DNA of 64,000 bases from Moheibacter sp035515075 (GTDB taxonomy: Bacteria; Bacteroidota; Bacteroidia; Flavobacteriales; Weeksellaceae), in assembly GCA_035515075.1 (NCBI GenBank), contig DATJBZ010000027.1:1-64000 (forward strand), written 5' to 3'. The notes beneath the pieces were generated by a model. The model was not told the origin of the DNA. It saw nothing but the letters and a program-made list of their open reading frames with translations, and did not search any database. Made by a program: the position numbers and the translations under genes. Of this stretch, positions 33,996 through 42,280 are shown one piece after another; the stretch's first letter is position 1; every line of letters begins with the position of its first letter.

Positions 33996-35456
33996 ATGGG
34001 AAAAATCATTGACTTATTAAATAGCATCATCTGGAGCAATGCATTGGTCTTTTTGTGCATTGCAGGTGGATTGTACTTTTCAATTCGCACCCGTTTTGTA
34101 CAGATTCGCTTGTTAAAAACCATGGGGCGCGAATTATTCAAAGGCCGTTCTTCTGCAAAAGGAGTCAGTTCCTTCCAAGCATTTGCCATTGCCATTTCAG
34201 GAAGAATCGGTACAGGAAATATTGCGGGAGTGGCCACAGCCATTGCGATCGGCGGACCAGGCGCTATTTTTTGGATGTGGTTGATTGCCTTTGTTGGCGC
34301 ATCTACAGCTTTTGTAGAAGCCACTTTGGGACAAATTTACAAAGAAGTTCGAGGCGGCGAATACCGAGGAGGACCTGCATATTACATCAAAAAAGGATTG
34401 GGCATGCATTGGTATGCGGTTTTATTTGCCGTAGTGACCATGATCAGTTGCGCATTTTTTCTTCCAGGTGTACAAAGCAACAGCGCTTCAGCAGCGCTTT
34501 CATATGCTTTTAAAATCGATCCATTATATTCAGGTATTGGTATTGCTGTGCTTTTAGGTTTCATTATTTTTGGAGGAGTCAAACGCATTGCCAAAGCAGC
34601 AGAAATCATCGTTCCTTTCATGGCAATCGGCTATATTTTGATGGCGATTGTCATCATTTCGATGAACATTCCACAAATCCCCGCCATGTTTAAATTGATT
34701 TTCAGCAGTGCGTTTGGCGTTCATTCTACCTTTGGTGGCATCATTGGCTCCGCCATTGCGATGGGCGTCAAAAGAGGTTTGTACTCGAATGAAGCAGGAC
34801 AAGGAACTGCACCACATGCTGCGGCTGCGGCAGAAGTCGAACATCCTGCGCAACAAGGATTGGTCCAAGCTTTTTCCATTTACATCGATACGATTTTCGT
34901 GTGTACTGCTACGGCTTTGATGATTTTGTTTTCAGGTTTGTACAACATTGAAGATGGCGTTGGCGGCTTTTTGCACCATGCTTTGCCCGGCGTAGACCAC
35001 GGCCCTGAATTCACCCAAAATGCCATCGACAGCTTCTTCCCAGGTTGGGGATCAGGCTTTGTCGCTGTGGCTTTGTTTTTCTTCGTTTTCACCACCTTGA
35101 TGGCGTATTATTACATGGCAGAAACCAATTTAAATTTCATGTTCAAAGAGAAAATCAATCCGATGGCTTTGTTCATTTTGCGCATGACTTTGTTGGGCAC
35201 CATTATTTTTGGTTCGCTAAACACTTCGGCACGCGCATGGGATTTGGGCGACATTGGCGTTGGTATGATGGCTTGGTTCAACTTCATTGCGATTTTGTTG
35301 TTGCAAAAACCGGCTTTGACAGCCTTGAAAGATTTTGAAAGACAGAAAAAATTAAAAGTCAAGAAATACCAATTTCATCCCGAAAAATTGGAAATCAAAA
35401 ATGCTGCCGCTTGGATAGAAAAAAACAGAGAAGAAAACAATTTATCTAACCATTGA
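33996..35456 (+). CDS. Alanine/glycine:cation symporter (AgcS family)
   Basis: This 486-residue protein imports alanine or glycine with Na+ or H+. It contains the family signatures SGRIGTGNIAGVATAIAIGGPG (near residue 65), AFVEATLGQIYKE and GLYSNEAGQGTAPHAAAAAE (the conserved AgcS loop near 270). The start is the ATG at 33996 (MGKIIDLLNS). An in-frame ATG at 33918 would add 26 charged residues that do not fit. About ten membrane helices are visible. Confidence 0.9.
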   Translation: MGKIIDLLNSIIWSNALVFLCIAGGLYFSIRTRFVQIRLLKTMGRELFKGRSSAKGVSSFQAFAIAISGRIGTGNIAGVATAIAIGGPGAIFWMWLIAFVGASTAFVEATLGQIYKEVRGGEYRGGPAYYIKKGLGMHWYAVLFAVVTMISCAFFLPGVQSNSASAALSYAFKIDPLYSGIGIAVLLGFIIFGGVKRIAKAAEIIVPFMAIGYILMAIVIISMNIPQIPAMFKLIFSSAFGVHSTFGGIIGSAIAMGVKRGLYSNEAGQGTAPHAAAAAEVEHPAQQGLVQAFSIYIDTIFVCTATALMILFSGLYNIEDGVGGFLHHALPGVDHGPEFTQNAIDSFFPGWGSGFVAVALFFFVFTTLMAYYYMAETNLNFMFKEKINPMALFILRMTLLGTIIFGSLNTSARAWDLGDIGVGMMAWFNFIAILLLQKPALTALKDFERQKKLKVKKYQFHPEKLEIKNAAAWIEKNREENNLSNH

Positions 35457-35463
35457 GTCTAAT

Positions 35464-36174
35464 TTAAAACGTCAATCTTCCGGGTTCAATTTCAATCGGT
35501 ACTTGATTGGCTCGAAACAAACGTGCAGTTAATTTTCCTTTTAAAGTTAATTGTCCATTTTGTAATTCCAACCAACTTCCTTCTCTCAAGCCCAAAACCA
35601 TTTGCTCATTGAACCCATGAAACTCTTTGATCCGTGTTTCTCGAGTCTCTCCTTTGTGTGTAGATGTAGGATCTGGATCCAAATAATGTGGATTCAAATT
35701 GAAAGGCAAAAAACCCAAAGCATCGAAACTGGGTGGATATACAATCGGCATGTCATTGGTCGTTCCAATTGTCATTCCCGTCAAGTTACTGCCTGCACTG
35801 CTGCCCATATACGGCGTTCCACCCGCAACAACTTTTTTTAAACTGTTCATTAAATTCAATTCATACAATGTTTTCAACAACAAAAAAGTATTGCCACCGC
35901 CCACGAAAATCGCTTGTGCATTTTCAATGGCTTGTTGGGCATCATCAAATTCATGAATGCCTTTGACTGCCACGTTTTTGGTTTGAAAAGCTTTTCTTGG
36001 TGCTTCGGTATATTCGTCCAATGAAATGCCTGAAGGCCGCGCATACGGAATGAATAAAATCTCTTCGGCTTGAAGAAAATTTACCGCCTCATCCAAAATA
36101 TATTCGAGATAAGTACTGCCATGAATGGTACTGGTACTTGCTGCAAGGACTTTATAATTGGGATTCAAAATCAT
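35464..36174 (-). CDS. pepE: Peptidase E (alpha-aspartyl dipeptidase, S51)
   Basis: This 236-residue cytosolic enzyme hydrolyses Asp-Xaa dipeptides. The nucleophile lies in the elbow GSSAGSN, IFVGGGNTF forms the oxyanion region, and NPHYLD carries the catalytic His. Together they match the Ser-His-Glu arrangement of S51. The start is the ATG at 36174 (MILNPNYKVLA). A TTG six codons upstream is an alternative. It converges on the alanine symporter gene with a gap of only seven bases. Confidence 0.88.
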   Translation of the reverse strand: MILNPNYKVLAASTSTIHGSTYLEYILDEAVNFLQAEEILFIPYARPSGISLDEYTEAPRKAFQTKNVAVKGIHEFDDAQQAIENAQAIFVGGGNTFLLLKTLYELNLMNSLKKVVAGGTPYMGSSAGSNLTGMTIGTTNDMPIVYPPSFDALGFLPFNLNPHYLDPDPTSTHKGETRETRIKEFHGFNEQMVLGLREGSWLELQNGQLTLKGKLTARLFRANQVPIEIEPGRLTF

Positions 36175-36275
36175 TTTGTCAATTTTTGGCAAGATAAAAT
36201 ATTTTTCATAATTGAATCCATTACTTTTCTTACGACACTCAATAGTAATTTATTCTTCATCAAATAATCTAAACG

Positions 36276-36782
36276 ATGAGTAAAGAAAATTTGCACCAAG
36301 AAGAAGCCTTGGAAAAACTCCAAGATTTGATCAACAAAATTGATATAGGGATGTTGTGCACGCACCCAGAAGGTCATTCACAAATACATGTAGTACCAAT
36401 GAGCAGACAAGAAGTCGATGACCAAGGAAATATTTGGTACCTCTTTTCAGCCGAAAGTGAGACGTACAAAAACTTACAAACCAACAAAAAGCTGAGTGTG
36501 CTTTTTTCACACGTTGGGGACTATGAAATTCTGAGCATCAATGGCACCGCTGAAGTTTCTTCAGATCAAGCACGCATTGACAAATACTGGAACAAATTTG
36601 TCGCATCATGGTTCCAAAAAGGAAAAGAAGATCCCAACATCCGCATCCTAAAAGTAAAAGTGGACGATGCCCATTATTGGGATACCAAAAGCAACAAGTT
36701 CATCACCCTTATCAAATTGGCTACCAGCGCCGTTTCAGGTCAAAAGTTAGATTTGGGGCGAGAAGGAGAACTGAACCTATAA
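36276..36782 (+). CDS. Pyridoxamine 5'-phosphate oxidase-like general stress protein
   Basis: This 168-residue split-barrel protein resembles general stress protein 26: a helical N-terminus, then IGMLCTHPEGHSQIHVVPMS, IWYLFSAESETYKNL, KLSVLFSHVGDYEILSINGTAEV and WFQKGKEDPNIRILKVKVDDAHYWD. Such proteins bind FMN or FAD, and the substrate is unknown. It is divergent from pepE, with only 101 bases between the starts. Confidence 0.82.
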   Translation: MSKENLHQEEALEKLQDLINKIDIGMLCTHPEGHSQIHVVPMSRQEVDDQGNIWYLFSAESETYKNLQTNKKLSVLFSHVGDYEILSINGTAEVSSDQARIDKYWNKFVASWFQKGKEDPNIRILKVKVDDAHYWDTKSNKFITLIKLATSAVSGQKLDLGREGELNL

Positions 36783-36794
36783 CCAATTATTTTT

Positions 36795-36825
36795 ATCACG
36801 GGTCTAGCGCTCGTGATGCTTTTTT
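36795..36825 (+). terminator. Terminator after the stress-protein gene
   Basis: ATCACG (36795-36800) and CGTGAT (36812-36817) pair across an 11-base loop, followed by GC and six T. The stem is short. Confidence 0.5.
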
Positions 36826-36923
36826 CTGGCTGCCTATCAAAGCTTTGCAAATACCAATGCTAACAAGCATTCATCCTACAAACCACTTTAGCACGCTCGA
36901 TTTCGCAAGTTTATTCTTCATCG

Positions 36924-36956
36924 TTTGGTTTTCTTAGAGAAACATCTTTATATTTC
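36924..36956 (+). promoter_or_regulatory. Promoter of the T9SS cargo gene
   Basis: TTTG (36924-36927), a 21-base spacer and TATATTTC (36949-36956) match the Bacteroidota consensus except for the final base. The ATG follows 14 bases later. Confidence 0.6.
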
Positions 36957-36970
36957 AGCAAAATAACATC

Positions 36971-37852
36971 ATGAGAAAAATATTACTAACCGCAAGCATT
37001 GTTTTTGCTTTTGGGCAAGGAAAACTTGTCGCACAAATGACAGAGAAAATATCATTCGAAACCGCTGAAGGCTTTCAATTGGGAGATTTACACGGACAAC
37101 ACGGATGGGAATCTTATGGAACTGCCAACGACTCTGTCAACATCGTCTCAACTTTGTACTCAGATGGAGAACAAGCTGTCGAACTCATTGCCAACGGCAA
37201 CTTCACTTTCAAAGGATTTCAAAAAAACACGACAAACCTCCATGCCATCACCAAATACTCTTGGGACGTTTGGATCGCTGATGCCGAATGGTCAGAAACC
37301 TTATTTGATATTGTGGACGAAACAACAGATGCCAATTACAGCATCAACCTTGGCATGGGCGGTGACGTTTGGGTTGGCGCTGGTGGGCAATTAACACAAG
37401 TTAATGGACTAAGCTTCAACAGCGACCAATGGTACAAATTGTCTTATTTGGTCAATCACGATACTGGAAAAGTAGAATTATTCTTTGATGGAACCTCATT
37501 GGGCATCCTGAGTTTGACGCCTGATTTTGAAGTCAACAAATTAGACTTCTATGCCTTTGACCTTGGCAGTAGCTTTGCGATCGACAACATCATGATTGAG
37601 GAAATAGCGGATTTATCCACCCAAGATTTGTTGATGCCTTCCATCCAGATTTACCCCAATCCAGCCAACGATTACCTGACCATTGAGACCTCACAAACTA
37701 TCCAAGGTTTTGAAATTTACAGTTTGACGGGACAATTGATCAAAAAGGGTACGACAACCAAAGTAGATGTCAGCGGATTGAAAAAAGGGAATTACATCAT
37801 CCAAGTCAAGACCACAGAAAGCGTTTTGAGCAAAAAATTCATTAAAAAATAA
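36971..37852 (+). CDS. Secreted protein with T9SS type A sorting domain
   Basis: This 293-residue protein has a signal peptide (ending KLVAQ-MT). A concanavalin/LamG-like beta-sandwich occupies residues of about 25-210 (SFETAEGF, LYSDGEQAVELI, WYKLSYLVNHDTGKVELFFDG). The C-terminal T9SS sorting domain starts IYPNPANDYLTIE and ends GNYIIQVKTTESVLSKKFIKK-like, with the usual Lys-rich tail. It should be exported across the outer membrane and attached or released. The role of the beta-sandwich is unknown. It implies a working T9SS in the organism, consistent with gldF and gldG nearby. Confidence 0.85.
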   Translation: MRKILLTASIVFAFGQGKLVAQMTEKISFETAEGFQLGDLHGQHGWESYGTANDSVNIVSTLYSDGEQAVELIANGNFTFKGFQKNTTNLHAITKYSWDVWIADAEWSETLFDIVDETTDANYSINLGMGGDVWVGAGGQLTQVNGLSFNSDQWYKLSYLVNHDTGKVELFFDGTSLGILSLTPDFEVNKLDFYAFDLGSSFAIDNIMIEEIADLSTQDLLMPSIQIYPNPANDYLTIETSQTIQGFEIYSLTGQLIKKGTTTKVDVSGLKKGNYIIQVKTTESVLSKKFIKK

Positions 37853-37857
37853 TTGGA

Positions 37858-39630
37858 TCAAATATTTTCCGCATCGATGAGCTGTTTTTTGACCAAAGAG
37901 AAATAAGCGTTTTCTTTGGTCAGAAGTTCAGCGTGCGTTCCATATTCCACGACTTTTCCTTCGTCCAACACCAAAATATGGCCCACATTTTTAGCAGAAG
38001 AAATACGGTGAGTGATGATCAAAGTCGTTTTTTGGTTCATTTCCGATTGTAAATTGCGCAAAATTTCTTCTTCAGTTTCCATATCTACTGCCGACAAACT
38101 ATCATCAAACACCAAAATATTGGGGTCCTTGGTCAAAGCACGTGCAATCGAAATGCGCTGTTTTTGCCCACCAGAAAGTGTCACTCCTCTTTCACCCAAA
38201 AGCGTATCATATTTTTCAGCAAACCCATCAATATTGCCATGAACAGCTGCTTTTTGCGCATATTTCTGCGCAGTTTCAAGGCCATCTTTTTCATCTGCAC
38301 CAAATAAAATATTGTGTGCGATGGTATCAGAAAACAAAAAAGCTTCTTGTGGCACAAAGCCAATGCTTTCTCTCAGAGAATTCAAATTCAGTTGTTCATA
38401 AGGAACCCCATCAATCAAAATCTCGCCTGACGTCGGTTGCAGCAACCTGGCCAACAATAAAGCCACCGTTGATTTTCCAGAACCCGTTTTCCCCATGATC
38501 GCCAATGAGTTTCCCTTCTCCAAAGTAAACGAAACATTGTCCAAAGCTTGAATCCCTGTATTTTCATAAATGTAACTCACATTTCGAAATTCAATTTTCC
38601 CAGCAATGGGCGTTGGTTCAACGACCAAGTTTTCAATGGCAGGTTTTTGTTGCAGAAATTCATTGATTCTTCCCATAGAAGCTTCTGCACGTTGGATCAA
38701 CATGGTCACAAAACCAAGTGAGGTAAATGGCCAAATCAACATGTTCAAATACATGAAATATTGGGCAATGACGCCAATGTCCAATTTCCCTTCGTAAAAC
38801 CGAATGCCTCCCAAATACAAAATCAACAAATTGCTGATCCCTACCACCAAAATCATCAAAGGTGCAAAGAATGCTTCGGTTTGTGCCAAAGACAAGGCTT
38901 TTTTCTCATAGGTTGCAGCGATTTCCTCGTATTCCGCTTTGGTCGATTTTTCTGTATTGAAAGATTTGATCACCCGAATGCCCGAAAAAGTATCTTGAAC
39001 CATGGACGAAATCTCCGATTGCTGTTGTTGCACTGCCCTACTCTTCTTGTTGATGTTTGAAGCTACTTTGTAAATTAAAAAAGACAATATGGGCAAAGGT
39101 GCCAAAGTATACAAAGTCATCGTTGGATCGATGTTGATCATGAACGCCAAAATGATGGTGGCACGAGAAATCAAATCCATCGGATACATGATACCAGGCC
39201 CTAAATATTGTCTCACATAAGCCACATCTTCAGTGATGCGGTTCATCAAGTCACCGGTCTTGTTCTTTTTATAAAAAGAAAGCGAAAGTGCTTGATAATG
39301 TTGAAAAATCTCATTTTTCAAATCAAATTCAATGTGTCGAGATGTCGCAATGATCATCAAACGAACACCCACCGAAAACAAACCGGATAAAATTTTTAAA
39401 CCAATGAACAAAAGTGCTGCATACATCAAACTTTTCTTCACCAAACTCAAATCTCCAACATGGCCCGAATTGTAACGCGTAAGCAATGCATCGATTTCAT
39501 TGACAGCACTACCAACATAACCAATGGAATAGACTGCAATATAATTGGATAAAACGACTAGAATAAAGCCAGCAAGCAATTGCCAACGATATTTCAATAG
39601 AAATTTATTTAAAGTTTGTAGTTCTTTCAC
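37858..39630 (-). CDS. ABC exporter, fused membrane and ATPase domains (MsbA-like)
   Basis: This 590-residue half-transporter has six membrane helices (residues of about 15-330) and a nucleotide-binding domain (about 345-585). The latter has Walker A GKTGSGKST, signature LSGGQKQR, Walker B ILVFDDS and H-loop ITHR. Walker B ends in Asp-Ser instead of the common Glu at the catalytic position (VFDDSLSAVD), as in the degenerate subunit of heterodimeric exporters. It may therefore partner with another half-transporter elsewhere. The start codon is GTG at 39630. The substrate is unknown. Confidence 0.85.
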   Translation of the reverse strand: MKELQTLNKFLLKYRWQLLAGFILVVLSNYIAVYSIGYVGSAVNEIDALLTRYNSGHVGDLSLVKKSLMYAALLFIGLKILSGLFSVGVRLMIIATSRHIEFDLKNEIFQHYQALSLSFYKKNKTGDLMNRITEDVAYVRQYLGPGIMYPMDLISRATIILAFMINIDPTMTLYTLAPLPILSFLIYKVASNINKKSRAVQQQQSEISSMVQDTFSGIRVIKSFNTEKSTKAEYEEIAATYEKKALSLAQTEAFFAPLMILVVGISNLLILYLGGIRFYEGKLDIGVIAQYFMYLNMLIWPFTSLGFVTMLIQRAEASMGRINEFLQQKPAIENLVVEPTPIAGKIEFRNVSYIYENTGIQALDNVSFTLEKGNSLAIMGKTGSGKSTVALLLARLLQPTSGEILIDGVPYEQLNLNSLRESIGFVPQEAFLFSDTIAHNILFGADEKDGLETAQKYAQKAAVHGNIDGFAEKYDTLLGERGVTLSGGQKQRISIARALTKDPNILVFDDSLSAVDMETEEEILRNLQSEMNQKTTLIITHRISSAKNVGHILVLDEGKVVEYGTHAELLTKENAYFSLVKKQLIDAENI

Positions 39631-39654
39631 TGCGCAAAGTTACAGCTTTTTGAT

Positions 39655-39662
39655 TACCTTTG
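39655..39662 (+). promoter_or_regulatory. -7 element (TACCTTTG) before nusB
   Basis: TACCTTTG fits TAnnTTTG and lies 36 bases before the nusB ATG, in the divergent region shared with the ABC exporter. No good -33 box is seen. Confidence 0.45.
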
Positions 39663-39698
39663 CAGTCGCTAAAAAGGGATTTAACTTATATTGAAATT

Positions 39699-40613
39699 AT
39701 GTTAGGAAGAAGACAACTTCGAGAAAAAGCAATGCAATCGATTTATGCATGGAAAACGGCTGGAGAAGACTCCAACCAAAGATTGATTGAGAACAATATG
39801 CTCAAAGGAGTTGATGAAATCTATGATTTATACACTTACTTGCTGAATTTGTTGCGCTTTCAAAAAACCATTGCTTCACACAAAATTGATTTGGCAAAAA
39901 ACAAACAATTGCCCACTCCGCAAGATTTGAATCCCAATTTAAAATTTGTAGAAAATCCTATTTTTCGGTTTTTGGAAGAAAATGAAGAATTGAACCAATA
40001 CACCGAAAAAAACAGCCAGTTGACCTGGGACATGTTGGAGGCATACCCCAACTCGATTTACAAAGAAATCACCAGCAGTGAAGCCTATGCTGCTTACATG
40101 GAAAGTCCAGAACACACCTTTCTTGAAGGAAAAGAATTCGTCATGCAAATGTATGAGGAAATCATTGCACCCAATGAAAATTTACATGATTGGTTGGAAG
40201 AAAAAAACCTGTATTGGGCAGACGATGTGCACATTGCCAATTCGATGGTAATGATGACACTCAAGTCGATCATTGAGAATAGCAACAAACATTACAAACT
40301 GTTCAAAGTATACAAAGACGATGAAGACCGCGAGTTCTTAATCAACTTGTTCCGTACCACTTTGCGCTATTCGAAAGAAACTTTAGAAATGATCGAAGCC
40401 AAAGCCACCAACTGGGAATTGGATCGAATTGCTGTCCTGGATTTGGTTTTGTTGCAAATGGCTTTGACTGAATTTCATTATTTCCCCAACATTCCACCGA
40501 AAGTAACTTTGAACGAATACATTGAATTGTCAAAAATTTATTCGACCGAAAAAAGCAAAATATTTGTCAATGGGATTTTGGACCGTTCACTGAAAGAGTT
40601 AACAGGATATTAA
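39699..40613 (+). CDS. nusB: Transcription antitermination factor NusB, long form
   Basis: NusB joins NusE/S10 in rRNA antitermination complexes. The C-terminal 130 or so residues carry the family signature (WELDRIAVLDLVLLQMALTEF, IPPKVTLNEYIELSKIYS, FVNGILDR). The protein is 304 residues, about twice E. coli NusB. The N-terminal and middle insertion (about 30-190) is a feature shared by Bacteroidota. The start is the ATG at 39699 (MLGRRQLREK), the canonical N-terminal helix. It heads the cluster nusB-DUF1573-yajC-coaE. Confidence 0.9.
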   Translation: MLGRRQLREKAMQSIYAWKTAGEDSNQRLIENNMLKGVDEIYDLYTYLLNLLRFQKTIASHKIDLAKNKQLPTPQDLNPNLKFVENPIFRFLEENEELNQYTEKNSQLTWDMLEAYPNSIYKEITSSEAYAAYMESPEHTFLEGKEFVMQMYEEIIAPNENLHDWLEEKNLYWADDVHIANSMVMMTLKSIIENSNKHYKLFKVYKDDEDREFLINLFRTTLRYSKETLEMIEAKATNWELDRIAVLDLVLLQMALTEFHYFPNIPPKVTLNEYIELSKIYSTEKSKIFVNGILDRSLKELTGY

Positions 40614-40695
40614 TAAACGTTCAAACCTTTATTTTGAATATTTTCATTAAATTTAGCCCCAATAAAATAACAATAAGAATCAAACATTTAGTCGT

Positions 40696-41181
40696 ATGAA
40701 AAAAACAATGATTTTATCTGGAATTATAGCATCTTTCGCATTGACCTCGTGCAAGCAAGAAAATGCCACAAAACATTTTTCAGAAGAAGAAAAACAAGAA
40801 CAAGCCGAATTGGTTGTTGACCCAGCTACTGCTGCTGCTTTGACTTTTGACTCTCAGGTATATGATTTCGGTGATTTACCAGCGAAAGCCAAAGTCGATC
40901 ATTATGTAAAATTCACCAACACCGGTGCTTCTCCTTTGATCATTAAAAATGCAGTAGGATCGTGTGGATGTACTGTGCCAATTTGGCCAAAAGAGCCGAT
41001 CGCTCCTGGTGCGACTGACTCGATGAAAATCACTTATGACGCAGGAAACCAAATGGGAAGACAACAAAAAATCGTTACTTTGACGACCAACACAGTGAAA
41101 GGAAAAGAAGTTTGGACTTTTACAGCCAACTTGCCTACTGCAGCTGAAGGAACGGCTACCAACTCAATCCAAGGTCTATAA
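40696..41181 (+). CDS. DUF1573 lipoprotein
   Basis: This 161-residue protein has a lipoprotein signal ending LTSC-KQEN, a Glu/Lys/Gln-rich linker (about residues 22-42) and a DUF1573 Ig-like domain with VYDFGDL, VKFTNTGASPLIIKNAVGSCGCT and the PIAPGATDSMKITYD stretch. The family is common in Bacteroidota, with unknown function. The gene sits three bases before yajC, as in many Flavobacteriia. Confidence 0.85.
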   Translation: MKKTMILSGIIASFALTSCKQENATKHFSEEEKQEQAELVVDPATAAALTFDSQVYDFGDLPAKAKVDHYVKFTNTGASPLIIKNAVGSCGCTVPIWPKEPIAPGATDSMKITYDAGNQMGRQQKIVTLTTNTVKGKEVWTFTANLPTAAEGTATNSIQGL

Positions 41182-41183
41182 TT

Positions 41184-41519
41184 ATGAAAGAGATATCAAC
41201 CATATTTTTACAGATGGAAGGTGGAGGAGGATTCTCTACTTTATTGTTGTTTGGGGGAATGTTCCTGATCATGTATTTTTTGATGATTCGTCCCAATTTG
41301 CGCAAACAAAAACAAGAAAAGAAATACCAAGAAGAACTGAAAAGAGGCGATTGGGTGGTGACCACAGCGGGCATTCATGGAAAAGTGAATGAATTGTCTG
41401 GAGACACCGTTGTTTTGGAAACTGGCGCTGGAAAGATCAAATTTGAACGAGGCGCAATTTCAAAAGAATTGAGTGCCGCTCGTTATTCTGGAGCCATCGA
41501 AACGAAAGAAAAAGAATAA
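41184..41519 (+). CDS. yajC: Preprotein translocase auxiliary subunit YajC
   Basis: This 111-residue inner-membrane protein has one membrane helix (about residues 18-38, LLLFGGMFLIMYFLMIRPN) and the conserved cytosolic segment KRGDWVVTTAGIHGKVNEL. YajC associates with SecDF in protein export. It is followed by a strong terminator, so the nusB-DUF1573-yajC group ends here. Confidence 0.92.
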   Translation: MKEISTIFLQMEGGGGFSTLLLFGGMFLIMYFLMIRPNLRKQKQEKKYQEELKRGDWVVTTAGIHGKVNELSGDTVVLETGAGKIKFERGAISKELSAARYSGAIETKEKE

Positions 41520-41537
41520 ACTCAATCTTTTTAAACA

Positions 41538-41569
41538 AACCGAAGCCTGAAAAACTTCGGTTTTTTTTT
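41538..41569 (+). terminator. Terminator after yajC
   Basis: AACCGAAG (41538-41545) and CTTCGG(TT) (41555-41562) form the stem, followed by a run of T to 41569. Confidence 0.92.
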
Positions 41570-41627
41570 GGAGAAAACTCACGCTATTTCGCTAAACTTG
41601 GCTAATTTTATGGTTGACTTAATTGAA

Positions 41628-42224
41628 ATGAAAACAATCGGTTTAACAGGTGGAATTGGTTCAGGAAAAACGACCATTGCCCGTTGGTTTTTGGCAGAAG
41701 GCATTCCCGTGTATGATTCGGACAGCCAAGCCAAAGAATTGTTGCACACGGATGAAACACTGAAAGAAAAAATCCGCCAAACATTTGGAGAAAACGCCTA
41801 TATCGATGGCATTTATAACCGGAGTTTTATCGCAGCACAAGTTTTTGAGCAACCTCATTTGCTCCAACAACTCAATGAAATGGTGCATCCCGCCGTATTT
41901 GATCATTTTGAAAATTGGAAAAAAAAACAAAAAAGCGATTTTATCGTCAAAGAAGCCGCCATTTTATTTGAAAGTGGTTCTTACAAAGATTGTGATGCAA
42001 TCATTACCGTCGTTGCTGATGAGGACATTCGCTTGGCAAGGGTTTTACAAAGAGACGGCTTGAGCGAACAGCAAATTCGACAACGCATGCAAAACCAATG
42101 GACCGATGCACAACGCCGAGAATTATCAGATTTCATCATTGAAAACAACGGCGATCTGGAATCTTTGCACCACAATTTTGACAGGGTTTTCAAAGCCCTT
42201 ACCCAACAATTTCAAACACGTTAA
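41628..42224 (+). CDS. coaE: Dephospho-CoA kinase
   Basis: This 198-residue enzyme makes the last step of coenzyme A synthesis. It shows the P-loop GLTGGIGSGKTT at the N-terminus, DSDSQAKELL, the conserved VKEAAILFESG and the lid segment R-x-x-R (RIRQRMQNQW). The start is the ATG at 41628 (MKTIGLTGG). The in-frame ATG at 41568 lies in the yajC terminator. TAATTTTA at 41603-41610 may be its -7 element. Confidence 0.92.
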   Translation: MKTIGLTGGIGSGKTTIARWFLAEGIPVYDSDSQAKELLHTDETLKEKIRQTFGENAYIDGIYNRSFIAAQVFEQPHLLQQLNEMVHPAVFDHFENWKKKQKSDFIVKEAAILFESGSYKDCDAIITVVADEDIRLARVLQRDGLSEQQIRQRMQNQWTDAQRRELSDFIIENNGDLESLHHNFDRVFKALTQQFQTR

Positions 42225-42261
42225 TTCGTTGTTAAATTTAATTTTAACAATTAGTAAATCT

Positions 42262-42269
42262 TACATTTG
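42262..42269 (+). promoter_or_regulatory. -7 element (TACATTTG) before the two-component genes
   Basis: TACATTTG fits TAnnTTTG, 11 bases before the histidine kinase ATG at 42281. The upstream half is a T-rich stretch without a clear TTTG. Confidence 0.5.
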
Positions 42270-42280
42270 TAGGGCATATT

